DNA from: Cervus elaphus
Taxonomy: Eukaryota; Chordata; Mammalia; Artiodactyla; Cervidae
Direction of reading: 5' to 3'
Length of the DNA: 64,000 nt
NCBI RefSeq assembly: GCF_910594005.1
Contig: NC_057818.1
Span: forward strand, 58,478,001-58,542,000
In this document: positions 48,525 through 57,144 of the stretch, one piece after another
Layout: the number at the start of each line of letters is the position of its first letter
Position numbering within the stretch: position 1 is the stretch's first letter
Program-made: the position numbers and the translations under genes
The notes under the pieces: model-generated
Seen by the model: only the letters and a program-made list of their open reading frames with translations
What the model was told of the DNA's origin: nothing
Databases searched by the model: none

Positions 48525-48876
48525 ATATCTTCTCATGATACCCAGGGTTTGTTCCCAAAGAAGCCGTGCATAGGAGATTCATGTGTGAGGTGCTGGGAGG
48601 TTCTGAGAGCTCTCAGCTTGGAAATCTGTACTTAATGAAAGACTGGGAGAGTAAGGGGGCCTGTGAAGGGCAAAAAGATGTTGTTTTAGATGTAACCAAA
48701 TCGGGACAATTATCCATGATGAAAACATGATTGCCAAAAGAAATTGAGGATATGTGTCAAATTGGGAAAAATCCCATTTGAAGTCAATAAGTTTGGCAGA
48801 AAACTATGTTTTTGTAAGCAAGGACACATATGATTTAAAAAAAAACTCATATTCTCTGATGTGAAATTTTGAAAAC
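48525..48876 (+). pseudogene. decayed 5' part of the gene D finger exon
   Basis: A plausible acceptor (ctttcag ending near 48523) is followed by the family's linker sequence (SSHDTQGLFPKK, then after a frameshift NLYLMKDWES). Stops and shifts, including an in-frame TGA just before the 48877 ATG, cut this part off from the finger ORF. Translation of the fingers can then only start within the exon. Confidence 0.65.
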
Positions 48877-50190
48877 ATGGAAAGTCATCTAGTCTATGCT
48901 ACAAATAATCACTCAAACCAGCATGAATATAGGTTTGAATTAAACAGTCAGTCATGCATGTCTGAAAGCCAGAGATTTGAAAATGAAGGAAGAAAATCTC
49001 ACTATGATCAAGTTGAGAGATCCTTTAGTGAGGGCTCATTACTTTTCCACCAACAAACATTTTCTTCCTATTCCAATATCTGTTACGTCGATAATAATGA
49101 GAGAGTCTTTATCTGGCCGCCGTCATTCAATGGGTATCATAGTACAGATAATGCGGAACAACCTTCCATGTATAATCCAACGAGTGAGGCCTTAAGCGAG
49201 AACTCCATCTTCAGTTATTACAACAGTATATATGATGGAGCCAGAATCTACCCATGCCTTGAACCTGGGAATCACTTTGACCAAAACTCAGGTCTCATGA
49301 ATCATCAGAGAACTCAGTGTTCAGAGAACCATGATGAAGGGGATGAATGTAGAAATGTCTTTTATCAAAGCTCAAATCTTATTACAGATAGGAATATCCA
49401 TACTGAAGAAAATCATTACAAATTTAGTGAATGTGGTCAAGTTTCTAACCAGTCATCACAACTTACTCAACATCCGAGTATTCATGCTAAGGGGGAACAC
49501 TGCAAGTGGAATAAATGTGGGAAAGTCTTTCCTCAATTATCAAATCTAAACGGACACAGGAAAACCCATACTGGAGGGAAACCTAACCAATGCACAGAAT
49601 GTGGCAAAACCTTTAGCAAGCCCTCAAACCTTACTCGACATCTCAGAACTCATACTGCAGAGAAGACTTACAAATGTACAGAATGTGGCAAAGCCTTTAC
49701 TCGGAATTCAAACCTTAATCAACATAGGCGAATCCACACTGGGGAAAAACCATATAAATGTCAGAATTGTGGGAAAGCTTTTAACCAAAGTATGGCACTT
49801 ACTCGACATCAGCGAATCCATACTGGGGAGAAGCCATATAAATGTCAGAATTGTGGGAAAGCTTTTAACCAAAGTACGGCACTTACTCAACATCAGCGAA
49901 TCCATACTGGGGAGAAACCATACAAGTGTAAACAATGTGGCAAAGCTTTTAGCAATTGCTCAAACCTTAATCGACATCAGAGAATTCATACTGGGGAGAA
50001 GCCTTATAAATGTACAGAAAGTAACAAAGCCTTTAATCAGCACTCAAACCTTACCCATCATGAGAGAATTCATACTGGGAAGAAATTATACAAATGTACA
50101 GAATGTGGCAAAGCCTTTAATCAGAGTTCAAACCTTAATAAACATAGGCGAATTCATACTGGGGAGAACCCATACAAATGTAAAGAATGA
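48877..50190 (+). CDS. C2H2 zinc-finger ORF, most intact of the cluster (gene D)
   Basis: An open 437-codon frame. Residues 1-160 are the family's Asn/Ser-rich linker, followed by degenerate fingers and then about seven good C2H2 fingers from about residue 205 to the end, with TGEKPYKC linkers. One late finger has lost a Cys (YKCTESNKAF). The frame stops at TGA 50188-50190 where a further finger should have its second Cys (TGT to TGA); beyond it the array decays with more stops. Fingers at 49750-49833 and 49834-49917 are near-identical tandem copies. With no KRAB exon joined, any product would be a nuclear DNA-binding protein without a repressor domain. The start is the first ATG after an in-frame stop. 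It may be a pseudogene. Confidence 0.7.
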   Translation: MESHLVYATNNHSNQHEYRFELNSQSCMSESQRFENEGRKSHYDQVERSFSEGSLLFHQQTFSSYSNICYVDNNERVFIWPPSFNGYHSTDNAEQPSMYNPTSEALSENSIFSYYNSIYDGARIYPCLEPGNHFDQNSGLMNHQRTQCSENHDEGDECRNVFYQSSNLITDRNIHTEENHYKFSECGQVSNQSSQLTQHPSIHAKGEHCKWNKCGKVFPQLSNLNGHRKTHTGGKPNQCTECGKTFSKPSNLTRHLRTHTAEKTYKCTECGKAFTRNSNLNQHRRIHTGEKPYKCQNCGKAFNQSMALTRHQRIHTGEKPYKCQNCGKAFNQSTALTQHQRIHTGEKPYKCKQCGKAFSNCSNLNRHQRIHTGEKPYKCTESNKAFNQHSNLTHHERIHTGKKLYKCTECGKAFNQSSNLNKHRRIHTGENPYKCKE

Positions 50191-51428
50191 GGCAAAGCTT
50201 TTAACTGACACTCAAACCTTACTTGCCATAAAATAATTCATACTGCCAAGTAGTCTTACAAATATAAATAATGTGACAGAGCCTTGAAGTGAACCGTCAG
50301 CTCACTCAGCATCAGAGAGTGTGTGCTGGAGACAGACCCTACAAACATAATAAGTGATGAAACAGGTTTGTCCTAAGCATACACATCAGAAAATGCCAGA
50401 GGGTTCATCCTGGGAAGAACGTTTAATGCTGTGAGAAATGTACAAAACGAATTTAAAAACTCAGGTCTAAATAAATATCAGAGAGTTCATCAAAGATAGC
50501 ATTCAGTCAATAACCCTTTTCTGGTACTACTTTAAATCAGGATATTATAGAAAATAATCCATAGTTAAAACACTTAGAAAAATTATTTGTTACTTGGACC
50601 ATAGGATCAAGGTGAGAGATGTTGGACAATATAATTATTATCATTGTATCCTTCTTCATATTGACATTATGTGAAAATAAAATGTAATATAACTCAACTT
50701 TCAAATTACTACAGGCTAGACCTTTGTTTCTAGTATGTATATGAACTAATATGCTTTTTTAAAAACGAATATTCTTGGTCTTTGCTGCCTCAAAGTGAAA
50801 CAAGACCCTTCTATATTAGGTGGAAACAATTTTTATCTACTTTTCTATGGACTATTAAGGATCTTGTAATGTGAAATGTATAGTGGAAGTCTAAATGAAG
50901 GTGATGACTGTCATTGTTTAAAACATCCCTCTATGTCACCATTAGGTAAGTGTTCAGAGAATAATTCTTTGTATTAAAGTAAGAGAGTCTAAATTTTAAA
51001 TAGGTGTGCCAATGGTTTTTTATGGATATAAAGATGGCAGTTCACTGAAATCTTGACGTATGTTTATAACAGCAATAACTAGAAGTCATGAATTTTAGTT
51101 GACATGGTAGCAATCAGGAAATCTTCACAGATACCCAAGAAAAATCTATGTAACCTTTTCCTGAAATGTCATGTAATTAATGTAATTAATCCTTATTTAC
51201 TAAATTATGGCTCTCTCTGTTTTGTAAACCATAAATATCACATTTCTCTGACCATTGTATCAGAAGAACAAGAATGTGTCCAAATGCTTGTAATCTGTAT
51301 TTTGATCAAAGATTATAAACTTTGGAAAGTTTTATTTAGATTATGTGTGAACTTACTATAAGTTAATTAATAAAAGTGAACGGCTTTTCATATATTAAAC
51401 TTTATATATAATTGATGAAGTGTTCTTA

Positions 51429-51645
51429 TCAGTAACAAGCTTCCAGGTGGTTCAGTGGTAAAGAACCTGTCTGCCAATGCAGGAGACACAGGAGATGTAG
51501 GTTTGATCCCTGGGTCAGGAAGATCCCCTGGAGAAGGAAATGGCAACCCACTCCAATATTTTTGCCATGGGAAATCCCATTGACAGAGGAGGATGGTGGG
51601 CTCCAGTCCATGGGGTTGCAAAGAGTCAGACACAACTGAGCATGC
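51429..51645 (+). mobile_element. Bov-tA SINE
   Basis: Forward copy from gcttccaggtggttcagtgg to gtcagacacaactgagca. Confidence 0.92.
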
Positions 51646-51775
51646 ACACATGTATTCCACCACCAATGTTAACATTGATACAAGCATTAGCATCCCCCTG
51701 GGTTTTTTTTTAAAGTCATCACTAACTGATGGTGAATAGAAAGTATCTGTAACACAGTAAGATGACATTTCATGG

Positions 51776-51990
51776 GGCTTCCCAGGTAGTGCTAGTGGTA
51801 AAGAATTTGTCTGCCAATGCCAGAGACATAAGAGACACTGGTTCGATCCCTGGGTCTGGAAGATCCCCTGGAGGAGGGCAGGGCAACCCATTCCAGTATT
51901 CTTGCCTGGAGAATCCCATGGACAGAGAAGTCTGGCAGGCTACAGTCCATGTGGCCACAAAGAGTTGGACATGTCTGAAGTGACTTAGGA
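51776..51990 (+). mobile_element. Bov-tA SINE
   Basis: Forward copy from ggggcttcccaggtagtgct to gtctgaagtgacttagga. Confidence 0.92.
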
Positions 51991-52369
51991 TGCACACAGA
52001 ATGACATCTCATAGTAACTCCTCTTTTTCTACTGGCCATAACCCTCAAATAACTTGAGATCATATTTTCCATAAATGGTACAGTGCATCATTTCCTTGTT
52101 TTTAACTACTGGGACATTATGATGGTTACAATATGGATTGCATAGGAGTATTGGTGAGAGTTACTTACACTGACCATAATATTGCTGCCTTAGCATCATT
52201 TGTGTAGACTGGTGGCCTGCACGTGCCTTGCTTTGACACCAGTTATGCACATAAGCACACGTGCTAGATAACAGCCTGCAAATTCATAAGCAAATGTAAA
52301 TTCCTCATAGGTCTTCCCTAGCAGCCTTTATAACCAGCCGTCCTCCTAAATCCCAGGTCCTTCTATTTT

Positions 52370-52640
52370 GATTTATTCATTCATTTATTTCCGGCTACGC
52401 TGGGTCTCTGTTGCTCTGCGGGCTTTTCTCTCGGTGTGGTGCACGGGCTTCTCACTGCGGGGGCTTCTCTCTTGTGCAGCGCGGGCTCCAGGGCGCACAC
52501 TTCAGCAGTTCCAGCTCCAGGGCTCCAGAGCGCAGGCTCAGTACTTCTGGGCCCGGGCTTAGCTGCTCCACGGCCCGTGGGATCTTAATGGCCGGGCATG
52601 GAACCCGTGTCCCCTGCGTTGGCAGGAGCATTCTTAGCCA
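52370..52640 (-). mobile_element. CHR-type tRNA-derived SINE
   Basis: Reversed copy: reverse A-rich tail (ttgatttattcattcattta) at the left, GC-rich body, tRNA-like head at the right (gttggcaggagcattcttag). Confidence 0.75.
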
Positions 52641-52916
52641 CAAGGAAAGTCGTTAATTCTCGGTGAAGATGCTTCAAGTTCTCCAGGCAGCCTTGATGCA
52701 GAGAGGCACCTGAGAAAAGGCTCTGGGACATGAGGGAGAAACATTCTAAAGCTCTGATCTTGACCATCATCAGAATAAAAAGGGAAAAATTTAGCAGTTG
52801 AAAACCACCTCAATAGGCAACATCAGAAGTAGAGAATGAAAGGTTTATAAACTGTTAATGCAGGGCCTTTCAGGAGGAAAAGCAGACGTAGCCTCTGAGC
52901 CAGGACAGACGTTTAC

Positions 52917-52931
52917 GCGAGAAGCGGCCAT
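52917..52931 (-). CDS. orphan first coding exon of a KRAB zinc-finger gene, reversed
   Basis: On the minus strand ATG GCC GCT TCT CGC is followed by GTAAAC at the position of the donor in paralogous exons (CAG/GT is CGC/GT here). The flanks on both sides match the gene D promoter and intron. No zinc-finger exon lies in the direction it would be transcribed: leftward are only the 3' modules of the opposite-strand gene D. The segment has been inverted relative to the cluster. Confidence 0.5.
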
Positions 52932-53760
52932 TTCCTCCTCTTTTCCTCCTGCCCTGGGTCGTTTTCTCCTCAGGTCCTGGGGAAGAATCCCCTCAGCGTC
53001 CTGAGATTACACCTTCCAAGGCGTCAGCAGGGCGCCTTCGCCTGCTCCCCACACGCCCACAGGCAGGAGGAGCTTGAAAAGCCGAGAAGGCCCACCTCTC
53101 CTGTCCTCGTCTCAGGAGAGATTGAGGACGATCAGCTCCTCCCGGAGACGCGCCGTCAAGCCCTCCTTTGTGTCCACACGTGTTCGCTCCCCGGATTCCG
53201 CCAGCACGGGACCGGTGAGCGGCACCGGCGTCCGCCTCCCGACCCCGGCCCAGCAGACCCCGCCGCCCCTCCGGGCCTGAAGCTGGCGCTGAGCCCTCGC
53301 AGATGCGCCGAAGCCCCGCATTCAGCCCGGGCCTCGCCGGGAGCCGGAAGACGAGCGGCGCGGCTGCTCCCCCGGGAGCAGGGGCCGGAGTTTGCGAGGA
53401 GGGGCCTCCTGGGCCCCCAGATGAGAACCGCTTCCCTGAAGATGTTCTCTGCAGCCTTAAAGTGGATACAAAGCCTCCCCAGTCTAAGAAGTTGTGAGTT
53501 GGCCGGTTTGAGGGGAAGCCGTGAGCCGACACGTTGAACGAGCCCCTGTGGGTGCTGACGCGGCTCCTGTAACACCCGTCTTCCGTGGCTCTGAGCCGGA
53601 GCCATCGCACACAGCACCCCTGGGAGCCCTGAGCCGGTGAGGGCGCGGGGATGGAACCTCTGAGAACGCCGGCTCGGCCCGCCTGATGCCCGGGAGGGGC
53701 TCCTCCTGGGGGCGGCCCTCCGTGGCCTCGAGCTGCACTTGCTGAAGGGGAGGCGGAGGC
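52932..53760 (-). promoter_or_regulatory. CpG-rich promoter island, reversed zinc-finger unit
   Basis: The first about 190 bp upstream of the ATG align with 45630-45813 (ctctcctgagacgagg and tcaggacgctgagg). Beyond that the sequence is very GC-rich and keeps many CpGs, unlike the other promoters of the cluster. The dense CpG suggests it is unmethylated in the germline, or younger. Long overlapping frames here come from base composition, not genes. Confidence 0.6.
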
Positions 53761-53884
53761 GAGTGGAGGACAAAGTCACATGATGCCCTTGGCGGGGTGA
53801 GGCTTGCTCTCCCAGATCTTCCAAAGTTACCCCGAGTCCTGGGTCCTGTCTCCCCCTCCCCTCCTCGGGGCCACGTGCTTCCGT

Positions 53885-54093
53885 GCTCAGGAACTCAGCC
53901 GTGTCCCGCTCTTCTGCGACCCCGTGGGCGAGAGCCCTCCAGGCTCCTCTGCCCTTGGGGTTTCCCAGCAGGAATACTGGCGTGGGTTGTCATTCCCTTC
54001 AGGGCATCTTCCTGACCCAGGGATCGATCCCGCGTCTCCTGGGTCTCCTACATGGCAGGCGGATTCTTTGCCACTGAGCCACCTGGGAAGACC
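53885..54093 (-). mobile_element. Bov-tA SINE
   Basis: Reversed, GC-shifted copy ending gccacctgggaagacc. Confidence 0.85.
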
Positions 54094-54144
54094 CCTGGGG
54101 CCACAGGCATTCCCAAAATGATTTGCATTGTGACCACCTATCCG

Positions 54145-54330
54145 TAGGTGAGGGGGCCTCCATCTTCAGAGACCCGGGGACGCCAAGGTATTTACATCAC
54201 AGCTTTCTCTGAAAATGAACCAAAGGCAGTCATGGAGGATGGATTAAAATGGGAAGGGACCAAAGCCTTTGGACATGATGCCGTAAATGTGTATTTGATA
54301 ATACACAAAGGAAATAGTGATCAGTATTAA
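54145..54330 (+). other. open segment of unknown origin
   Basis: A 60-codon frame reading GIYITAFSENEPKAVMED and ending KGNSDQY. The residue composition looks protein-like, unlike the surrounding repeats, but I do not recognise the family. It could be a decayed exon or a retrocopy fragment. No splice sites or tail were identified. Confidence 0.25.
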
Positions 54331-54424
54331 GTGATAAGGCACATTGTAACTGAATTTGAAGATGAGAGTTTTTTTGGTGTTGCTGCCCTATTGTATGTGT
54401 GTTTCTATATTTTAAGAATTTTTG

Positions 54425-54600
54425 GGGGGATTTCCCTGGTGGGCGAACGGTTAAGAATCTGCCTTGCAAAGCAGAGGACGTGGGTTTCATCCCTGGTCAG
54501 GGAACTAGGATCCCACATGCCACAGGGCAACTAAGCCCATGCTCCCACAACTAGGACCTGACTCAATCAAATAAATAAATATTTAAAAAAATAAAAGAAT
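54425..54600 (+). mobile_element. CHR-type tRNA-derived SINE
   Basis: Forward copy: ggggatttccctggtgggcg head, A-rich tail (aaataaataaat) at the right. Confidence 0.85.
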
Positions 54601-54789
54601 TATGTGGCTATAGTTTGTTCTGTCCCTACTCTTTACCTGATATTTTATCACATCTATAAAGTGCATTAATTGAGGTAAAAATAAAACAAGGGAAACATAT
54701 CCATTCTTTAAATATTATTTGAGAGCATTAAATCTTTTTAAAAAGATCCTATCAAGTGTGCATGCCCCAATAACAATGTATTTTTTAAA

Positions 54790-55055
54790 GTTTAAAGATT
54801 TTTTTTAGAGAAGGTTTAGTTTCACAGCAAAATTCAGAGAAAGGTACAGAAATTTTCATATGCTTCTTATTCCCATATACATATTACCTCCTTCTTTATT
54901 ATCCTCCTCCACCATAGGGGTACTTCTGTTACCACTGATGAATCTATAGTGACATCATAAGTATTTAGGGTCCATAGTTTACTTTATAGTTCACTTTCAG
55001 GGTTGTACAGTTTGTGACACTGGAGAAACATATAGTGACATGTATCCATTATTTA
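54790..55055 (-). mobile_element. old L1M-type 3' UTR fragment
   Basis: Matches from memory the conserved ancient L1 3' end read in reverse (gagaaggtttagtttcacag, then aaacatatagtgacatgtat). Confidence 0.6.
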
Positions 55056-55114
55056 TAAGCTTTGAATTTATTAATAATCAAACTTGATAAGCTTTCCATT
55101 TATTTTTGTTTACT

Positions 55115-56060
55115 TTTTTTTTTTAAAGGAAACTCCATACTGTTCTCCACTTTGACTGTACCAGTGTACATTCTTTCTACCAGTGATGTTCCCACCAAGG
55201 AGGGTTCTCTTTTCTCCAGACCCTCTTTAGCAGTAGACTTTTTTGATGATGGGCATTCTGTTGTAAGGTGATATCTCACTGCAGTTTCAATTTGCATTTC
55301 TCTAATAATTAGTGATCATCTAGTGAAAAGGGGGTGAGAGTCTCCGAGAGTTAAAACTAACTTTATCTGTAACAAAGACGTACACTTGGCTGTCAGGGAA
55401 TTCTCCCCGCCCTTGGAACCAGCATGGGAGTACTAGCTCAAAAAGGAGTAATTGAAGTAGTTCTGGTTTTTTAGGCTTTGTTTTTTTTCTTTTTTCTCAG
55501 CTTGCTTCTGGGTTTAATTACCTTTGGTTACCTTTCAGACAATGGAGAAGGAAATGGCAACCCACTCCAGTATTCTTGCCTGGAGAATCCCGTGGACAGG
55601 GGAGTCTGGTGGGCTGCAGTCCATGGGGTCACACAGAGTCAGACACGACTGAAGTGACTTAGCATGCATGCATGCAATAATTAGTGATGCTGAGCATCTT
55701 TTCAGGTGCCTCTTGGCCATCTGTATGTCTTCTTTGGAGAAATGTCTGTTTAGGTCTTCTGCCCATTTTTTTGATTGTATTGTTTGTTTTTTGGATATTC
55801 AGTTACATGAACTATTTGTAAATTTTGGAGACTAATTCCTTGTCAGTCACAAATATTTTCTCCCATTCTGTGGGCTTTTCATTTGTGGTTTCCTTTGCTG
55901 TGCAAAAACTTTTGAGTTAAGTTTGGTCTAACTTGTTTGTTTTTGCTTCTACTTCCATTACTGTAGTAGATGGATTGAAAAAGATGTTGCTGAGATTTAT
56001 GTCAAATAATGTTCTGCCTATGTTTTCCTCTAAGAATTTTATAGTATCCAGACTTAATAA
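55115..56060 (-). mobile_element. L1 ORF2 3' fragment, interrupted
   Basis: Reverse-oriented L1 from aactccatactgttctccac to atgttttcctctaagaattt. It is split by a 359-bp insertion at 55317-55675. Region 56060-56320 is unassigned. Confidence 0.75.
55317..55675 (+). mobile_element. 359-bp insertion: unknown head joined to a Bov-A segment
   Basis: Bounded by perfect 13-bp repeats AATAATTAGTGAT (55304-55316 and 55676-55688). The right 130 bp are forward Bov-tA sequence lacking the tRNA-like head. In its place is about 220 bp of sequence that I do not recognise. Confidence 0.75.
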
Positions 56061-56319
56061 TATGGAAACCAAAGACCCGTCTCAGTGTACCTGTCAATAC
56101 TTCCAAGTTTAATGGCACACGGAGCTCAAGGGACTGAATATTTCTTGAGACACCTGGCACCCATTTTATTGACTGTTCTTTTAGAATTCAAATTCTTTGA
56201 ATTAAAAAATTAACTGTTAAAAAAATAAAAGTTTTCCACAAATCGTTTTCACTGTCCAGAAAATCCTCTAGACACAGAATATTCATAGCCCCACCTCTGC
56301 TAATCCTTGGATAACACTG

Positions 56320-56712
56320 AAATTTTTTAAATTAAGTTTTACTAGAGTATAGTTGCTTTATAAAGTTGTGTTAGTCTCTACTGCACAGAAAAATAAATCA
56401 GTCATACACATACATATACCCGCTCCGTTTTGGGCTTCGTTCTGACTCAGGTCAGCACAGAGCATTGAGTACTCCGTGCTATAGAGCACGTTCTCATCAG
56501 TTATCTATTTTATACATAGCATCAAGGGTGTATACGTGTCAATCCCAATCTCCCAATTCATCCCCCTCACCCCCTTTCCCTCCTGGGTGTCCATACATTT
56601 CTTCTCTATGTCTTTGTGTCTGCTTCTACTTTGAAAATAGGATCATCTACACCTTTTTTCTAGACTCCACATACATGTGTTGATATACGATATTTTTCTT
56701 TTTTTTTTTTTA
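56320..56712 (-). mobile_element. L1 3' fragment
   Basis: Reversed L1 3' UTR and ORF2 end (agagtatagttgctttataa to ctccacatacatgtgttgat). Confidence 0.7.
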
Positions 56713-57144
56713 ACTTACTTTAAACTCAACATTCAAAAAACTAAGATCATGACACACACTCCCATCACTTCACAGCAAATTGATGGGGAGAAAGCGGAAA
56801 CGGTGATGACAGACTAGCGCGGAGAGAAGGAGAGTGAACTGGGCAATCCGGCAGAGAAAGCTTTATTGCAGGAAGAGAGAAGGGGCTGCCTTTCGAGAGA
56901 AGCCAGTGTTCTCCCTTTACAGCCATCCCTTCTTATACCTTGTCGATGGGGAATTGCGTCCCGAAGGGAGGGGGCCTTAGGGTATCTTTAGCCAGCAGCT
57001 GGTGGGGTCTTGTTACTAGGGAGTCAAAGGGGTCTCATGGTCCGGGGATCACGTAGTCTTGAGAAACTGGCAAGTCTTAATAAACTGGTAAAACAGGACA
57101 TCAGCAGGAAAAAACAGGATATCACCTTAAGAAAAGAACAGGAT

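Larger units (their letters stand above)
50191..52330 (+). other. 3' UTR and downstream module of gene D
   Basis: Fingers decayed by stops to about 50345, then sequence paralogous to the other 3' modules but more diverged. It holds AATAAA at 51369-51374 and two forward Bov-tA insertions. Confidence 0.65.

Noticed and set aside
49600..50190. 84-bp periodic repeats resembling a repeat array
   Set aside because: The period is that of C2H2 fingers in coding sequence. There are no CRISPR-like spacers.
53000..53824. Overlapping reverse-strand frames of 205 and 222 codons in the GC-rich island
   Set aside because: Several frames are open at once because the sequence is GC-rich and stop-poor. No motif or conserved start was found, and the region aligns with a zinc-finger promoter.
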